NCBI RefSeq assembly: GCF_002305895.1
Contig: NZ_CP022203.1
Coordinates: 536,501 to 600,500 of the forward strand
Direction: 5' to 3'
Source: Corallococcus macrosporus DSM 14697
GTDB lineage: Bacteria > Myxococcota > Myxococcia > Myxococcales > Myxococcaceae
DNA length: 64,000 nt
Shown: positions 43,589 to 51,688 of the stretch, piece after piece
Numbering within the stretch: position 1 is the stretch's first letter
Layout of the letters: each line of letters opens with the position of its first letter
The notes under the pieces: generated by a model
What the model saw: only the letters and a program-made list of their open reading frames with translations
Told to the model about the DNA's origin: nothing
Databases searched by the model: none
Program-made: the position numbers and the translations under genes

Positions 43589-43968
43589 TGGAGACGAACT
43601 GGACCTTCGGGCGTTGCCTGCTGCTCGTGGAAGACGACCCTTCCAACCGGATGACGCTGTCCGCGCTCCTGGAGGACGCGGGCTTCGCGGTCGTCACGGC
43701 GGGCTCCTATTCGGAGGCGGCGGGATTATTGAACCGGCCTCGCGCGTATGACGCCGTGCTGTTGGACCAGAGCCTCGGCGACGGCTTTGGGACGGGGTTG
43801 ATTCCGCTGGTGCGCCACCACATGCCGAAGACCAAGGTCGTCTTCGTCACCGGTCATGACGGGAAAATAGACATGCCGGTGGACGCCGTCTTCCGCAAGG
43901 GCGGCCACTTCGACGACCTGCTCGCCTTCCTTTTCAAGTTGCTGCCCCAGCGCCCGCTGGGGGCCTGA
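43588..43968 (+). CDS. Single-domain response regulator
   Basis: A 126-residue receiver: acidic pair VEDDP, phosphorylation site D60 (VLLDQSLGDG) and the conserved lysine in FRKGG. It has no output domain. The ATG at 43588 has GGGGAG 6 bases upstream and overlaps the kinase stop by one base (TGATG); a GTG one codon earlier is also possible. It completes a four-gene phosphorelay-like set. The site after the aspartate (QSLGDG) departs from the usual MPxM/DG pattern, so its partner contacts may be specific. Confidence 0.9.
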   Translation: METNWTFGRCLLLVEDDPSNRMTLSALLEDAGFAVVTAGSYSEAAGLLNRPRAYDAVLLDQSLGDGFGTGLIPLVRHHMPKTKVVFVTGHDGKIDMPVDAVFRKGGHFDDLLAFLFKLLPQRPLGA

Positions 43969-43983
43969 ACGCGAGGTTCCAGA

Positions 43984-45387
43984 ATGCTGCTCCCTTCCGT
44001 TTCCGAGCGCTCCGCTCTCACCCGACGGCGGGAGCAGCTGGCGAAGGCCCTGGGGAGCGCACCCGCGCTGCTGGCGTCGAGCCGCCCCCGCCCGCGCAAC
44101 TACGCCGCCGACCAGTTCCCCTTTCGCGCGTCGAGCCACTTCCTCTACCTCTTCGGGCTCGCGGCGCCGGACGGCGTGGGCCTGTACGACGGCCAGGGCT
44201 GGACGCTGTACCTGCCCGAGCCCGGCCCCGACGACGCGCTGTGGGACGGCGAGGTGCCCGGCTTCGCTGAAATCGCGGAGCGGACGGGCTGCGCCGTGCG
44301 CTCGCGCGCCGAGCTGCCCGCGGCGCTGAAGGGCCGCGAGGTGGCGACGCTGCCCACGCCGGACCTGGAGACGTGCCTGGACGTGGCCGGGCTGCTGGGC
44401 CGCGAGGTGCGCCCCGGCCATCTGGCGGCGGTGGACGTGCCGCTGGCGGACGCGATGATTGCGCTGCGCCTGCGCCATGACGACGCCGCGCAGGCGCAGC
44501 TCCGTCAGGCCGCGGAGGTCACGGTGCCGGCGCACCTGGCGGGCATGCGCGCGACGAGGCCGGGCGTGCTGGAGGCGGTGGTGCGCGCCGCGATGGAGTC
44601 AGCGTTCGTCTCGCGCGACGTGCGCCCGGCGTACCAGCCCATCGTCACCGTGCACGGCGAGGTGCTGCACAACCTGCGCTATGACCACACGCTGGCCGAA
44701 GGGGACCTGCTGCTGGCGGACGTGGGCGGTGAGAGCCCGGCCGGCTTCGCCTGCGACGTGACGCGCACGTGGCCGGTGACGGGGCGCTTCAGCACCACGC
44801 AGCGCGAGCTGTACGACGTGGTGCTGCGCATGCAGCAGGCCAGCATCGCCGCGGTGCGGCCGGGGACGCGCTACCGGGACGTGCACCTGGCCGCGCACCG
44901 GGAGCTGGCGCGCGGGCTGGTGGCGCTGGGCATCCTCCGCGGCGACCCGGAGGAGCTGGTGGTGGACGGCGTCACCGCGCTCTTCTTCCCGCACGGCGTG
45001 GGTCACCTGCTGGGCCTGGACGTGCATGACATGGAGGATCTGGGAGACCGGGCGGGCTACGCGCCGGGGCGCACGCGCTCTCCGGAGTTCGGCCACCGCT
45101 CGCTGCGGCTGGACCGGGACTTGGAGCCCGGCATGGCGGTGACGATTGAGCCGGGCCTGTACCAGGTGCCCGCCATCCTCGCCGACGCGCGGCTGATGGC
45201 GCGCGCGAAGGACCGGCTCCAGCGAGACGTGCTCGCGCGCTACGCGGACGTGCGCGGCATCCGCATCGAGGACGACGTGCTCGTCACGCCCGAGGGCAAC
45301 GAGGTGCTCACCGCCGCCATCCCGAAGGAGGCCGCGGACATCGAGGCCGTCATGACCAGCTCTGCGCGTCCAGGTCCGGGAAGGTGA
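43984..45387 (+). CDS. M24 family metallopeptidase, aminopeptidase P type
   Basis: A 467-residue peptidase that removes N-terminal residues before proline. The first 170 residues match the aminopeptidase P N-terminal domain (FPFRASSHFLYLFGL), and the rest the pita-bread fold. Metal ligands are visible: DVGGE...CDVTRTW for the two aspartates, GHLLGLDVHD for the histidine, TIEPGLY and GIRIEDDVLVT for the two glutamates. This set marks it as an active Xaa-Pro-type enzyme rather than a pseudo-peptidase. The start at 43984 is the first ATG. Its 3' end overlaps the converging gene by 38 bases. Confidence 0.94.
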   Translation: MLLPSVSERSALTRRREQLAKALGSAPALLASSRPRPRNYAADQFPFRASSHFLYLFGLAAPDGVGLYDGQGWTLYLPEPGPDDALWDGEVPGFAEIAERTGCAVRSRAELPAALKGREVATLPTPDLETCLDVAGLLGREVRPGHLAAVDVPLADAMIALRLRHDDAAQAQLRQAAEVTVPAHLAGMRATRPGVLEAVVRAAMESAFVSRDVRPAYQPIVTVHGEVLHNLRYDHTLAEGDLLLADVGGESPAGFACDVTRTWPVTGRFSTTQRELYDVVLRMQQASIAAVRPGTRYRDVHLAAHRELARGLVALGILRGDPEELVVDGVTALFFPHGVGHLLGLDVHDMEDLGDRAGYAPGRTRSPEFGHRSLRLDRDLEPGMAVTIEPGLYQVPAILADARLMARAKDRLQRDVLARYADVRGIRIEDDVLVTPEGNEVLTAAIPKEAADIEAVMTSSARPGPGR

Positions 45388-45931
45388 CCTGGCACTGGCC
45401 AGGGTTCACCCCGTCCTCGCGCGCGTAGCCCTTCGCGTTGAGGGTGCCCTCGCGCGTGCTCCCATCCGGGAGCGTCACGACGTAGCGCGCGTGGGGGACG
45501 GGCTTGCCCTCCTCGTCCTTCAGCTCGATGGCCAGCCACGTCTGTTCCTCCACCGGGGCTTCCTCTTCAGTCGCCAGCGGGGGCTCTGGCCAGGGTGTGG
45601 GCAGGAGCGTCGGGCGCTCCACCGCGAGGGCCACCAGCTCGCCATCCAGGAAGGCCTCGGTGAGCCGCTGCTGGAGGCGTTGCTCGTAGCGGCTGCGCTC
45701 CAGACCGGACAGTCCCAGCGGGCGGCTGCCACCCAATGCTTCGTACATCGCGTACAGCGTGTGCGCGGCGGGCGTCGTCAGCCAGCGCTTCAGGGACGCG
45801 CTGACGAACACGTCGGGCACCGGTGCGTGCTTCGGCTTCAACCGCTCCAGGTCGACGGACGGTACGACGAGCCAGTCTTCGCCCTGAGCCGGCAGTCTCC
45901 ACCGGCGCGCACCATGCAAAAGCGGCGTCAT
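45350..45931 (-). CDS. Protein with carboxypeptidase-like tail, possibly secretion-associated
   Basis: A 193-residue protein with no signal peptide. The C-terminal 65 residues (TWLAIELKDEEGKPVP...YVVTLPDGSTREGTLN...GVNPGQCQVTFPDLD) match the small beta-sandwich tail commonly found at the end of type VI secretion spike proteins and related adaptors. The N-terminal 120 residues have a helical core (LYAMYEALGG, ERSRYEQRLQQRLTEAF) of unknown function. The ATG at 45931 has GGGGAGG 5 bases upstream. No other secretion gene is in the window, so it may be an orphan adaptor or effector chaperone. It overlaps the peptidase gene tail to tail. Confidence 0.8.
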   Translation of the reverse strand: MTPLLHGARRWRLPAQGEDWLVVPSVDLERLKPKHAPVPDVFVSASLKRWLTTPAAHTLYAMYEALGGSRPLGLSGLERSRYEQRLQQRLTEAFLDGELVALAVERPTLLPTPWPEPPLATEEEAPVEEQTWLAIELKDEEGKPVPHARYVVTLPDGSTREGTLNAKGYAREDGVNPGQCQVTFPDLDAQSWS

Positions 45932-46058
45932 GATGGCCTCCCCCACCTCGGAGTGTACCAACAGGCACGCTCAGGGAAGGGGAGGGGCCGCGCGGCGCTC
46001 GGCACCGCGCAGCCGGGTGTGGGGTGTGGAACGTCCCCGTGGGACGGGAGGGCAGCGG

Positions 46059-46544
46059 CTACGGCTGCTGCTGCGGCGCGGGCGCGACCGGGCTGCTGAA
46101 CGCGAACACCATCTTCCACTGCCCGTCGCGGCGCTGCCACACGTCGGTGAAGTAGACGGCGTCGGTGGCCTCGGTGCCATCCGTCATCTTCAGGCCGCTG
46201 CGCTGGAGGCCCGCAATCACCGCCGTGTCGCCGTAGAGGTACGTGCGCATGCCTTCGGCCTCGACGGAGGTCAGCTCGCCAGGAATCTGCGCGATGCTCT
46301 CGATGAACGCATCACGGTTCGCCTCCGTGCCATCCGCGCCCCGGTAGATGAAGTCCTCCGCGGTGAGCGATTTGATGGTCTCCAAATCTTTCGTCTGGAT
46401 CGCGCGCATCACGCGGACCGAGAGCTCGGTCAGGGTGCGCGTGTCTTCGGCGGAAGAGGTGCTCATGGGTGTCTGACTCCGGGTGGAAACATGGCCGCAC
46501 GCGCAGACGGCCAGCAGGGTGGATACAAGGATTATTCGGGACAT
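46059..46544 (-). CDS. SnoaL/NTF2-like exported protein, probable lipoprotein
   Basis: A 161-residue protein with a signal peptide whose cysteine (LLAVCACG) could be lipidated, although the -2 cysteine makes the lipobox unusual. The mature part is one NTF2-like cone domain: helix LTELSVRVMRAIQTKDLETI, strand FIYRGADG, then IPGELTSVEAEGMRTYLYGDTAVI and the final strand VYFTDVWQRRDGQWKMVF typical of DUF4440/SnoaL proteins. Such domains bind small hydrophobic ligands or act as simple enzymes. Start at 46544 is chosen for the signal peptide; its ribosome site is poor. Confidence 0.85.
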   Translation of the reverse strand: MSRIILVSTLLAVCACGHVSTRSQTPMSTSSAEDTRTLTELSVRVMRAIQTKDLETIKSLTAEDFIYRGADGTEANRDAFIESIAQIPGELTSVEAEGMRTYLYGDTAVIAGLQRSGLKMTDGTEATDAVYFTDVWQRRDGQWKMVFAFSSPVAPAPQQQP

Positions 46545-46796
46545 GGGGTGTCGTGAGTACAACGCGCACGAGAGCGTGCGGAATGAATCTCCGAAGCGCG
46601 AAGTTGCGGGGCCGCGTGCGCCATCCTCCGTGAGCTGACCGGGCGAAGCAGTAGTGGACAGGCGCGGTGTCTCCTGAAGGCACAGCGTTCGAGGACGGAC
46701 ATTGGGGGGTGGCGCGGCGAGGACCGGTTCCTACGTTGCACGCCCTGTCGAAGCAGTCAGGGCCGGTGGGTGTGCAGCGCGGGCGAGGGAGGGCGT

Positions 46797-48257
46797 GTGG
46801 ACGAGCTTCTTTCCGGAGCTGAGGGACAGTTTCGTACGCAGGGTGCGCTGGCGCCGCGAGAGCCCGCGAGCGTGCGGGAGGCGCTCGCTGGAGACCTGGA
46901 CGCGTATCTCGACCGCGAGCTGCTCGAGTCGCCCGAAGGAGACGCGGCCCCCGCGCCCGTGGCGGAGGTCTCCGAGAGCATGCGCGCGCTGCTCGCGCTG
47001 GCGGAGGCGGAGACGGCATGGATGGAGCTCATGCCGCCGTCGCCCTCGCACGCCCTGGACGCGCTGCCTGAACCCGCGGTGGAGATCCCCGAGTGGATGC
47101 GCACGTCACCTGGCGCGAAGACGGTGACGTCCCTGGGCGCCTTGTTGCCGCCGCATGCGGAGGATGTGCTGGCGCGTGCGCCAGAGGCGCCCTTGTGGGG
47201 TGATGCGCCGACGCGTGCGCATTGGGAATCAGCGCCGTGGGACGGTGTTCGCGCGAGCGCTCCCGCGCCGGACCGCGTCGCGGGAAGGCATCTCGGTGTC
47301 GTGGTGGGCGCGGCCGTGGGCGCGCTGACGGCGGGCCTGCTCCTGGTCGCGGGCCTCTACCTGCGCGGAGACACCGTGGGTGCGCAGGTGCGCGCCGCGC
47401 GCGTCGACGACGCCATCCGGCGCACGGCGGAGGGCTCCGGCCCAGGCGCGGCCGTGAGCAGCCTCGCGCCGATGTCCCAGGCGCCGTCGCCGATTCTCTC
47501 CAGCCAGCCTCAGCCCGTGACGCCAGCGGTGGGCGGCGTGCAGGTTTCGGCGCAGGGGAGCCTTCAGGACGCGGCCCAGGGGCTGCGGGCCAACGCGCCT
47601 GCCTCCACGCCCGTGCGAAGCGCGGGCGCGCCCGTGGCGGAGTCGCTCGCGGTGGCGAGCCCCGCGCCCCTCAAGCGCAAGGCGCCCGTGAAGGTGGCCG
47701 AGGCCTTGCCCGCCACGCCGCCCGCGCCCGTGGAGCTCGCCTTCGGTGACGCCGAAGCGGACGGCGCGGACGCCCATGAAGGCGTGGCGTCTTCCCCGGG
47801 CGACGTCGTGGCGGAGGCCGTGGAGGAGGAGGACACGGCGGAGAAGGGGCCGTACTCGGACCTCGACGAGGACTTCGCGCGCGAGCTGGGCTTCACCGAG
47901 GACGCGGAGGCCACGCGGGCCGAGGAGCCCGCGCGCACCGTCTATGTCCCGCCCGCCATTGACGTGAAGGAGCACCTCACGCCGGACGACGTGAAGCAGG
48001 TGGTGGTGACGAACCAGCCCGCCATCACCGCGTGTGTCCGTTCACACGCGGCGGGGACGCCGATGGAGGCCGGTGGCCGCTTCGTGGTGCAGTGGTCGGT
48101 GCTGCCGGGCGGTGACACGCTCAACGTGTCCATGGACACCGCCGCGCTGCGCGGCACGCCGCTGTCGCGCTGCATCGAGGACGTGGTGCGCCGCTGGAAG
48201 TTCCCGGTGCACCAGGTGCGCATGCAGGAGCCCATCCGCTTCCCCTTCATCTTCTGA
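46797..48257 (+). CDS. Membrane protein with AgmX/PglI-type C-terminal domain
   Basis: A 486-residue protein with a cytoplasmic N-terminus (about 165 residues, acidic, with helical VREALAGDLDAYLDREL), one transmembrane helix (about 170-192) and a long Ala/Pro-rich periplasmic linker. The last 95 residues form the TonB-like fold of the myxobacterial AgmX/PglI tail: ITACVRSHAAG, GGRFVVQWSVLPGGD and LSRCIEDVVRRWKFPV, with the two conserved cysteines. Such tails are found on proteins of gliding motility and sporulation in Myxococcus. Start GTG at 46797 is chosen because GAGG lies 8 bases before it. Function unknown; a transmembrane link between cytoplasm and envelope is likely. Confidence 0.85.
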   Translation: MDELLSGAEGQFRTQGALAPREPASVREALAGDLDAYLDRELLESPEGDAAPAPVAEVSESMRALLALAEAETAWMELMPPSPSHALDALPEPAVEIPEWMRTSPGAKTVTSLGALLPPHAEDVLARAPEAPLWGDAPTRAHWESAPWDGVRASAPAPDRVAGRHLGVVVGAAVGALTAGLLLVAGLYLRGDTVGAQVRAARVDDAIRRTAEGSGPGAAVSSLAPMSQAPSPILSSQPQPVTPAVGGVQVSAQGSLQDAAQGLRANAPASTPVRSAGAPVAESLAVASPAPLKRKAPVKVAEALPATPPAPVELAFGDAEADGADAHEGVASSPGDVVAEAVEEEDTAEKGPYSDLDEDFARELGFTEDAEATRAEEPARTVYVPPAIDVKEHLTPDDVKQVVVTNQPAITACVRSHAAGTPMEAGGRFVVQWSVLPGGDTLNVSMDTAALRGTPLSRCIEDVVRRWKFPVHQVRMQEPIRFPFIF

Positions 48258-48296
48258 GGCGCGGGCCGGCTCCCGGCTCCTATGCTTCCTCCTGGA

Positions 48297-48599
48297 ATGT
48301 CAGCGCCGCCCGAGCCCACGGAGTTGCTCGTCTGCCACCGCTGCCTCGTGCGGCTGGAGGCCAGCGCGGGAGGCGTGGACCTGCCGCGCCGCCTGCGCGA
48401 GGCCCTGGCGGCCCGGGGCCTCACGGAGCACACCCTCGTGGTGGCCTCGGGATGCCTGGGAGAGTGTCCCCGGGGCCGCGTGAGTGTGCTGGTGCTCCCG
48501 GGCAGCGGCGCCGGGGCGCACCTGCGGCTCATCGACCCCGCGAAGGACGGCGAGGACCTGGCCGAGCACGTCGCGTCCCCGCGAGCTGCGCGGCCTTGA
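48297..48599 (+). CDS. Small ferredoxin-like protein with four cysteines
   Basis: A 100-residue cytosolic protein with cysteines arranged as CHRC near residue 15 and CLGEC near residue 55, the spacing of thioredoxin-like [2Fe-2S] ferredoxins. The fold fits: an early helix DLPRRLREALAARGL, strand LVVASG and strand RVSVLVLPGSG. It may carry electrons or simply bind zinc. Two ATGs are possible (48282 and 48297); neither has a good ribosome site. Its last 71 bases overlap the end of pdxA on the other strand, so the two messages are antisense there. Confidence 0.75.
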   Translation: MSAPPEPTELLVCHRCLVRLEASAGGVDLPRRLREALAARGLTEHTLVVASGCLGECPRGRVSVLVLPGSGAGAHLRLIDPAKDGEDLAEHVASPRAARP

Positions 48600-49545
48600 G
48601 CAGCGCCTCCACCATGGGAACGCAGCTCGCCTCACCCCTGCCGGCGATGGCGTAGGCCGTGCCGTGGTCGGGCGACGTGCGCGGCACGGGCAGGCCCAGC
48701 GTCACATTCACGGTGCGCTCGAAGTCCAGCGCCTTGGCGGGGATGAGGCCCTGGTCGTGGTACATGGCCAGCACCGCGTCGTAGCGCGCGCCCACTTCGT
48801 CGGGCTTCGCGAAGAGCCCGTCCGCGGGGAGGGGGCCGTGCGCGTCCACCCGGCCCGCGCGGGCCTTGCGGATGGCGGGGCCAATCACCTCCACCTCCTC
48901 GCGCCCCAGGAGGCCCCCTTCGCCCGCGTGCGGGTTGAGCCCCAGCACCGCGATGCGCGGCTTGCGGCCCACCACCGGCTCCAGGCTCCGCGACAGCAGC
49001 TTGAGCCGCGCCGTCAGCCCGTCCACGGTGAGCAGCCGCGGCAGGTCCGCCAGCGGCACGTGGTTGGTGGCCAGCGCCACGCGCACGCGGGGCCCGTCCA
49101 TCAACATCATCACCTCCACGCCGAAGGCCTCCGCCAGCACCTCGGTGTGGCCCATGAAGGGGATGCCCGCGCGGGAAATCTGCTCCTTCGACACCGGCGC
49201 GGTGCACAGCGCGTCCACGTGGCCGGCCCGCATCGCGTCGATGGCCGCCGTCACGAAGGCGTACTGCGCGCGTCCGCCCTCGCGCGAGGGCTTGCCGGGC
49301 ACGCGGTCTTTCTCCGCGAGCCGCGTCACCTCCACCACGGTGGGGCCTTCCACGCGGCCCAAGGTGGCGGGCGCCACGCGCGCGTAGCGGCGGAACGCGG
49401 GGAAGCGCTCCAGCGTGGGCCCGTCCCCGAAGAGGACGGGGACGAGCACCTTGCGCACCGAGGGCTTCATCAGGGCCGCGGCCGTCACCTCCGGCCCGAT
49501 GCCCGACACGTCCCCCAGGGAGATTCCGACGAGCGGAAGGTCCAC
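48529..49545 (-). CDS. pdxA: 4-hydroxythreonine-4-phosphate dehydrogenase PdxA
   Basis: A 338-residue enzyme of pyridoxal-phosphate synthesis that oxidises and decarboxylates 4-phospho-hydroxythreonine. The family segments are present: GISLGDVSGIGPEV at the start, CTAPVSKE, MGHTEVLAEAF, LGLNPHAGEGG and AMYHDQGLIPAKAL, in which the histidines are the zinc ligands. The C-terminal 15 residues are basic and non-homologous. It lies 5 bases after a SurA-type chaperone gene on the same strand, the surA-pdxA order also found in E. coli, so the arrangement is probably ancient. Confidence 0.96.
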   Translation of the reverse strand: MDLPLVGISLGDVSGIGPEVTAAALMKPSVRKVLVPVLFGDGPTLERFPAFRRYARVAPATLGRVEGPTVVEVTRLAEKDRVPGKPSREGGRAQYAFVTAAIDAMRAGHVDALCTAPVSKEQISRAGIPFMGHTEVLAEAFGVEVMMLMDGPRVRVALATNHVPLADLPRLLTVDGLTARLKLLSRSLEPVVGRKPRIAVLGLNPHAGEGGLLGREEVEVIGPAIRKARAGRVDAHGPLPADGLFAKPDEVGARYDAVLAMYHDQGLIPAKALDFERTVNVTLGLPVPRTSPDHGTAYAIAGRGEASCVPMVEALLKAAQLAGTRRARPGPRRPSRGR

Positions 49546-49550
49546 GGCGG

Positions 49551-50519
49551 CTACAGCTTCACGTCCACGTTGGCCTTCTGCCGCAGCTCCTGCACGTACT
49601 GGTCGAGGAACTTCTCCGTCTTCTCCTGGAGCAGCTTGCCCTCCAGCTTGGAGCGCATCTCCTCGTAGGAGGCGGTGGCCACCTGGCGGCGCTCCTCCAC
49701 CTTCAGCACGTGCCAGCCGAAGTTGGTGCGCACCGGCTCGCTGACGCCGCCCTCGGGCAGGCCGAACGCGGCCTTCTCGAAGGCGGGCACCATGACGCCG
49801 CGCTTGAACCAGCCCAGGTCGCCGCCGTCCGCCGCGCTGGGGCCCTCGCTGCGGGCGCGGGCCAGCGAGGCGAAGTCCATGCCTGGCCGGCGCGCCTCCG
49901 CGGCGATGGCCTCCGCCCGCTTCTTGGCGGTCTCCACCTGCTCGGCCGTGGCCTTGGCGTCCACCTGCACCAGGATGTGGCGCGCGTGGACCTCCGAGTC
50001 CCCGCTCTCCAGGCGCGTGTACTGCGTGTAGGCGGCCTTGAGGTCCTCCTCGGTGATCTTCACCTGGGGGCCCACCTTCATGCGCAGCAGCCGGTCGCGC
50101 AGGATGCGCTTGCGCATCATGTCCCGGTAGGTGGCCATGGTGAGGCCCTCTCCCAGCAGGAGCTGCTCGAACTGCGCGGGGTCGGTGATGTTGTTCTGCC
50201 GGCGCACGTCCGCCACCAGCTCATCCACCTCCGACTCGCTGGCGGTGATGCCGAGCTGCGCGATCTCCGCCTCCATCAGCTTCTCGCCGATGAGGGTGTC
50301 CAGCGCCGTCTTCATCAGCGCCAGCCGCTGCTCGCCGCGCTTGCGCGGGTCCGGGTCGTTGACGCGGGCCATCTCCGGCGCCGCGCGCATCTGCACCTCG
50401 GACAGCGCGATGATGTCGCGGTTCACCACCGCGGCCACCTTGTCCACCAGCTCCGCGTGCGCCTCGCCGCCGCTGCCCAGGAGCGCCACCGCCGCGATTG
50501 CCGCCACCAGCTTCTTCAT
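49551..50519 (-). CDS. SurA-type periplasmic peptidyl-prolyl isomerase
   Basis: A 322-residue chaperone. The signal peptide (residues 1-22, ending HA) is followed by a SurA N-terminal domain (LVDKVAAVVNRDIIALSEVQ) and one parvulin domain (about 175-275: VHARHILVQVD, ADGGDLGWFKRG, VSEPVRTNFGWHVLKVEER). It assists folding of outer-membrane proteins. E. coli SurA has two parvulin domains; one is usual in deltaproteobacteria. Start ATG at 50519 is preferred to one at 50528 from spacing to GAAGG. It sits between the PPIase lipoprotein gene and pdxA, probably one operon. Confidence 0.93.
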   Translation of the reverse strand: MKKLVAAIAAVALLGSGGEAHAELVDKVAAVVNRDIIALSEVQMRAAPEMARVNDPDPRKRGEQRLALMKTALDTLIGEKLMEAEIAQLGITASESEVDELVADVRRQNNITDPAQFEQLLLGEGLTMATYRDMMRKRILRDRLLRMKVGPQVKITEEDLKAAYTQYTRLESGDSEVHARHILVQVDAKATAEQVETAKKRAEAIAAEARRPGMDFASLARARSEGPSAADGGDLGWFKRGVMVPAFEKAAFGLPEGGVSEPVRTNFGWHVLKVEERRQVATASYEEMRSKLEGKLLQEKTEKFLDQYVQELRQKANVDVKL

Positions 50520-50583
50520 TCCTGCCATCCTTCCGTACCACCCCGGGCGCGTCCAACCGCCGCCCCGGTCTTCGAATTCGCCG

Positions 50584-51582
50584 TCACTCCGCCGCCGCCT
50601 GCTGGGGCTCCGGACGCCCGCGGATGGCCTGCAGCGTGGCCTCGTTCACCTGGACCTGCGCCTTCTGCCGCAGCTCCTGCTCGAACGCCTCCTGCGCCTG
50701 CGACCGCTTCTGCTCCAGCAGCTTGCTCTCCACCAGCGCCCGCACCTCCGAGAACTCCCGCTTGCGCGCCGGCTTGCGCTCCAGCACGCGGAACAGGTGG
50801 AAGCCGTACTCGGTGGACACCACGTCCGAAACCTGCCCCACCCCCAGCTTGAATACCACCTCGTCGAAGGCCGGCGGCATCTGCCCCCGGGGGAAGAACC
50901 CCAGGTCGCCCCCCAACTTGGCGTCCGCGCTGAGCGAGTACCTGCGCGCCAGGTCCGCGAACTTCTTGCCGGACTTGAGCTGGGATTGCAGCCGCCGTGC
51001 CTCGTCCAGGCCCTTCACCACGAGCTGGGCGGCGTGCACCTGCTCGGGCTCGTGGAAGTCCTTCTCATGCGCGGTGTACCAGGCGCGCAGCTCCTCCTCC
51101 GTCACGGCCACGCGCGAATAGACGTGGCTGGCGAACAGCTTCTCGATGGTCAGCCGGCTCGCCTCCCGCGAGCGCAGCTCCGCCATGGAGAGCTGCCCCT
51201 GGGCCAGCACCTCGTTGAAGTTGCCCGCCGGATAGTCCCCCGACAGCCGCAGCACCCCCCGGTCCACCTCCTCTGGCGTGACGGTGACGTTGTGCTTGCG
51301 CGCCTCCTGGAGCAGCAGCATCCGGTGGATGTACGTGTCGAGGAGCGCCCGCTTGAAGGGCTCCACGTCCTCCAGGGTGCGCTGGGACACGTCCGACAGG
51401 GCCAGCTCGCGCCACAGCTCCTGCTCGAAGTCCGCCCGGCTGAGCACCTCGCCGTTGACGCTGGCCACCACCAGGGACTCCGGCGTCTCCGTCACGGGCT
51501 TGGTGCAGGCGGGCAGGCCCAGCCCCGCGGCCAGCGCGAGGACGAGTGGGACCAGGAAGGCGCGGGTGGGAGAAAGGCGCAT
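50584..51582 (-). CDS. Lipoprotein peptidyl-prolyl isomerase, PrsA/parvulin type
   Basis: A 332-residue chaperone anchored by a lipid (lipobox LPAC at about residue 26). It starts like a SurA N-terminal domain (VASVNGEVLSRADFEQEL) and contains one parvulin domain (about 190-285: VHAAQLVVKGLDEA, GGDLGFFPRGQMPPAFDEVVF, STEYGFHLFRVLERKP), ending in a helix EQKRSQAQEAFEQELRQK. It is a paralogue of the SurA-type gene 64 bases downstream, so the two may act as an anchored and a soluble version. The ATG at 51582 opens the signal peptide. Confidence 0.93.
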   Translation of the reverse strand: MRLSPTRAFLVPLVLALAAGLGLPACTKPVTETPESLVVASVNGEVLSRADFEQELWRELALSDVSQRTLEDVEPFKRALLDTYIHRMLLLQEARKHNVTVTPEEVDRGVLRLSGDYPAGNFNEVLAQGQLSMAELRSREASRLTIEKLFASHVYSRVAVTEEELRAWYTAHEKDFHEPEQVHAAQLVVKGLDEARRLQSQLKSGKKFADLARRYSLSADAKLGGDLGFFPRGQMPPAFDEVVFKLGVGQVSDVVSTEYGFHLFRVLERKPARKREFSEVRALVESKLLEQKRSQAQEAFEQELRQKAQVQVNEATLQAIRGRPEPQQAAAE

Positions 51583-51688
51583 GCGCGGGGCCTCGTGAGG
51601 GGGAGGGCTCCAGGGTGGCAAGCCGTCAGTCATGGCGCGAGGCCCGTTCCGGTAGCACGCCGGGCAGGGCCGGACAACCTCACCGGGC

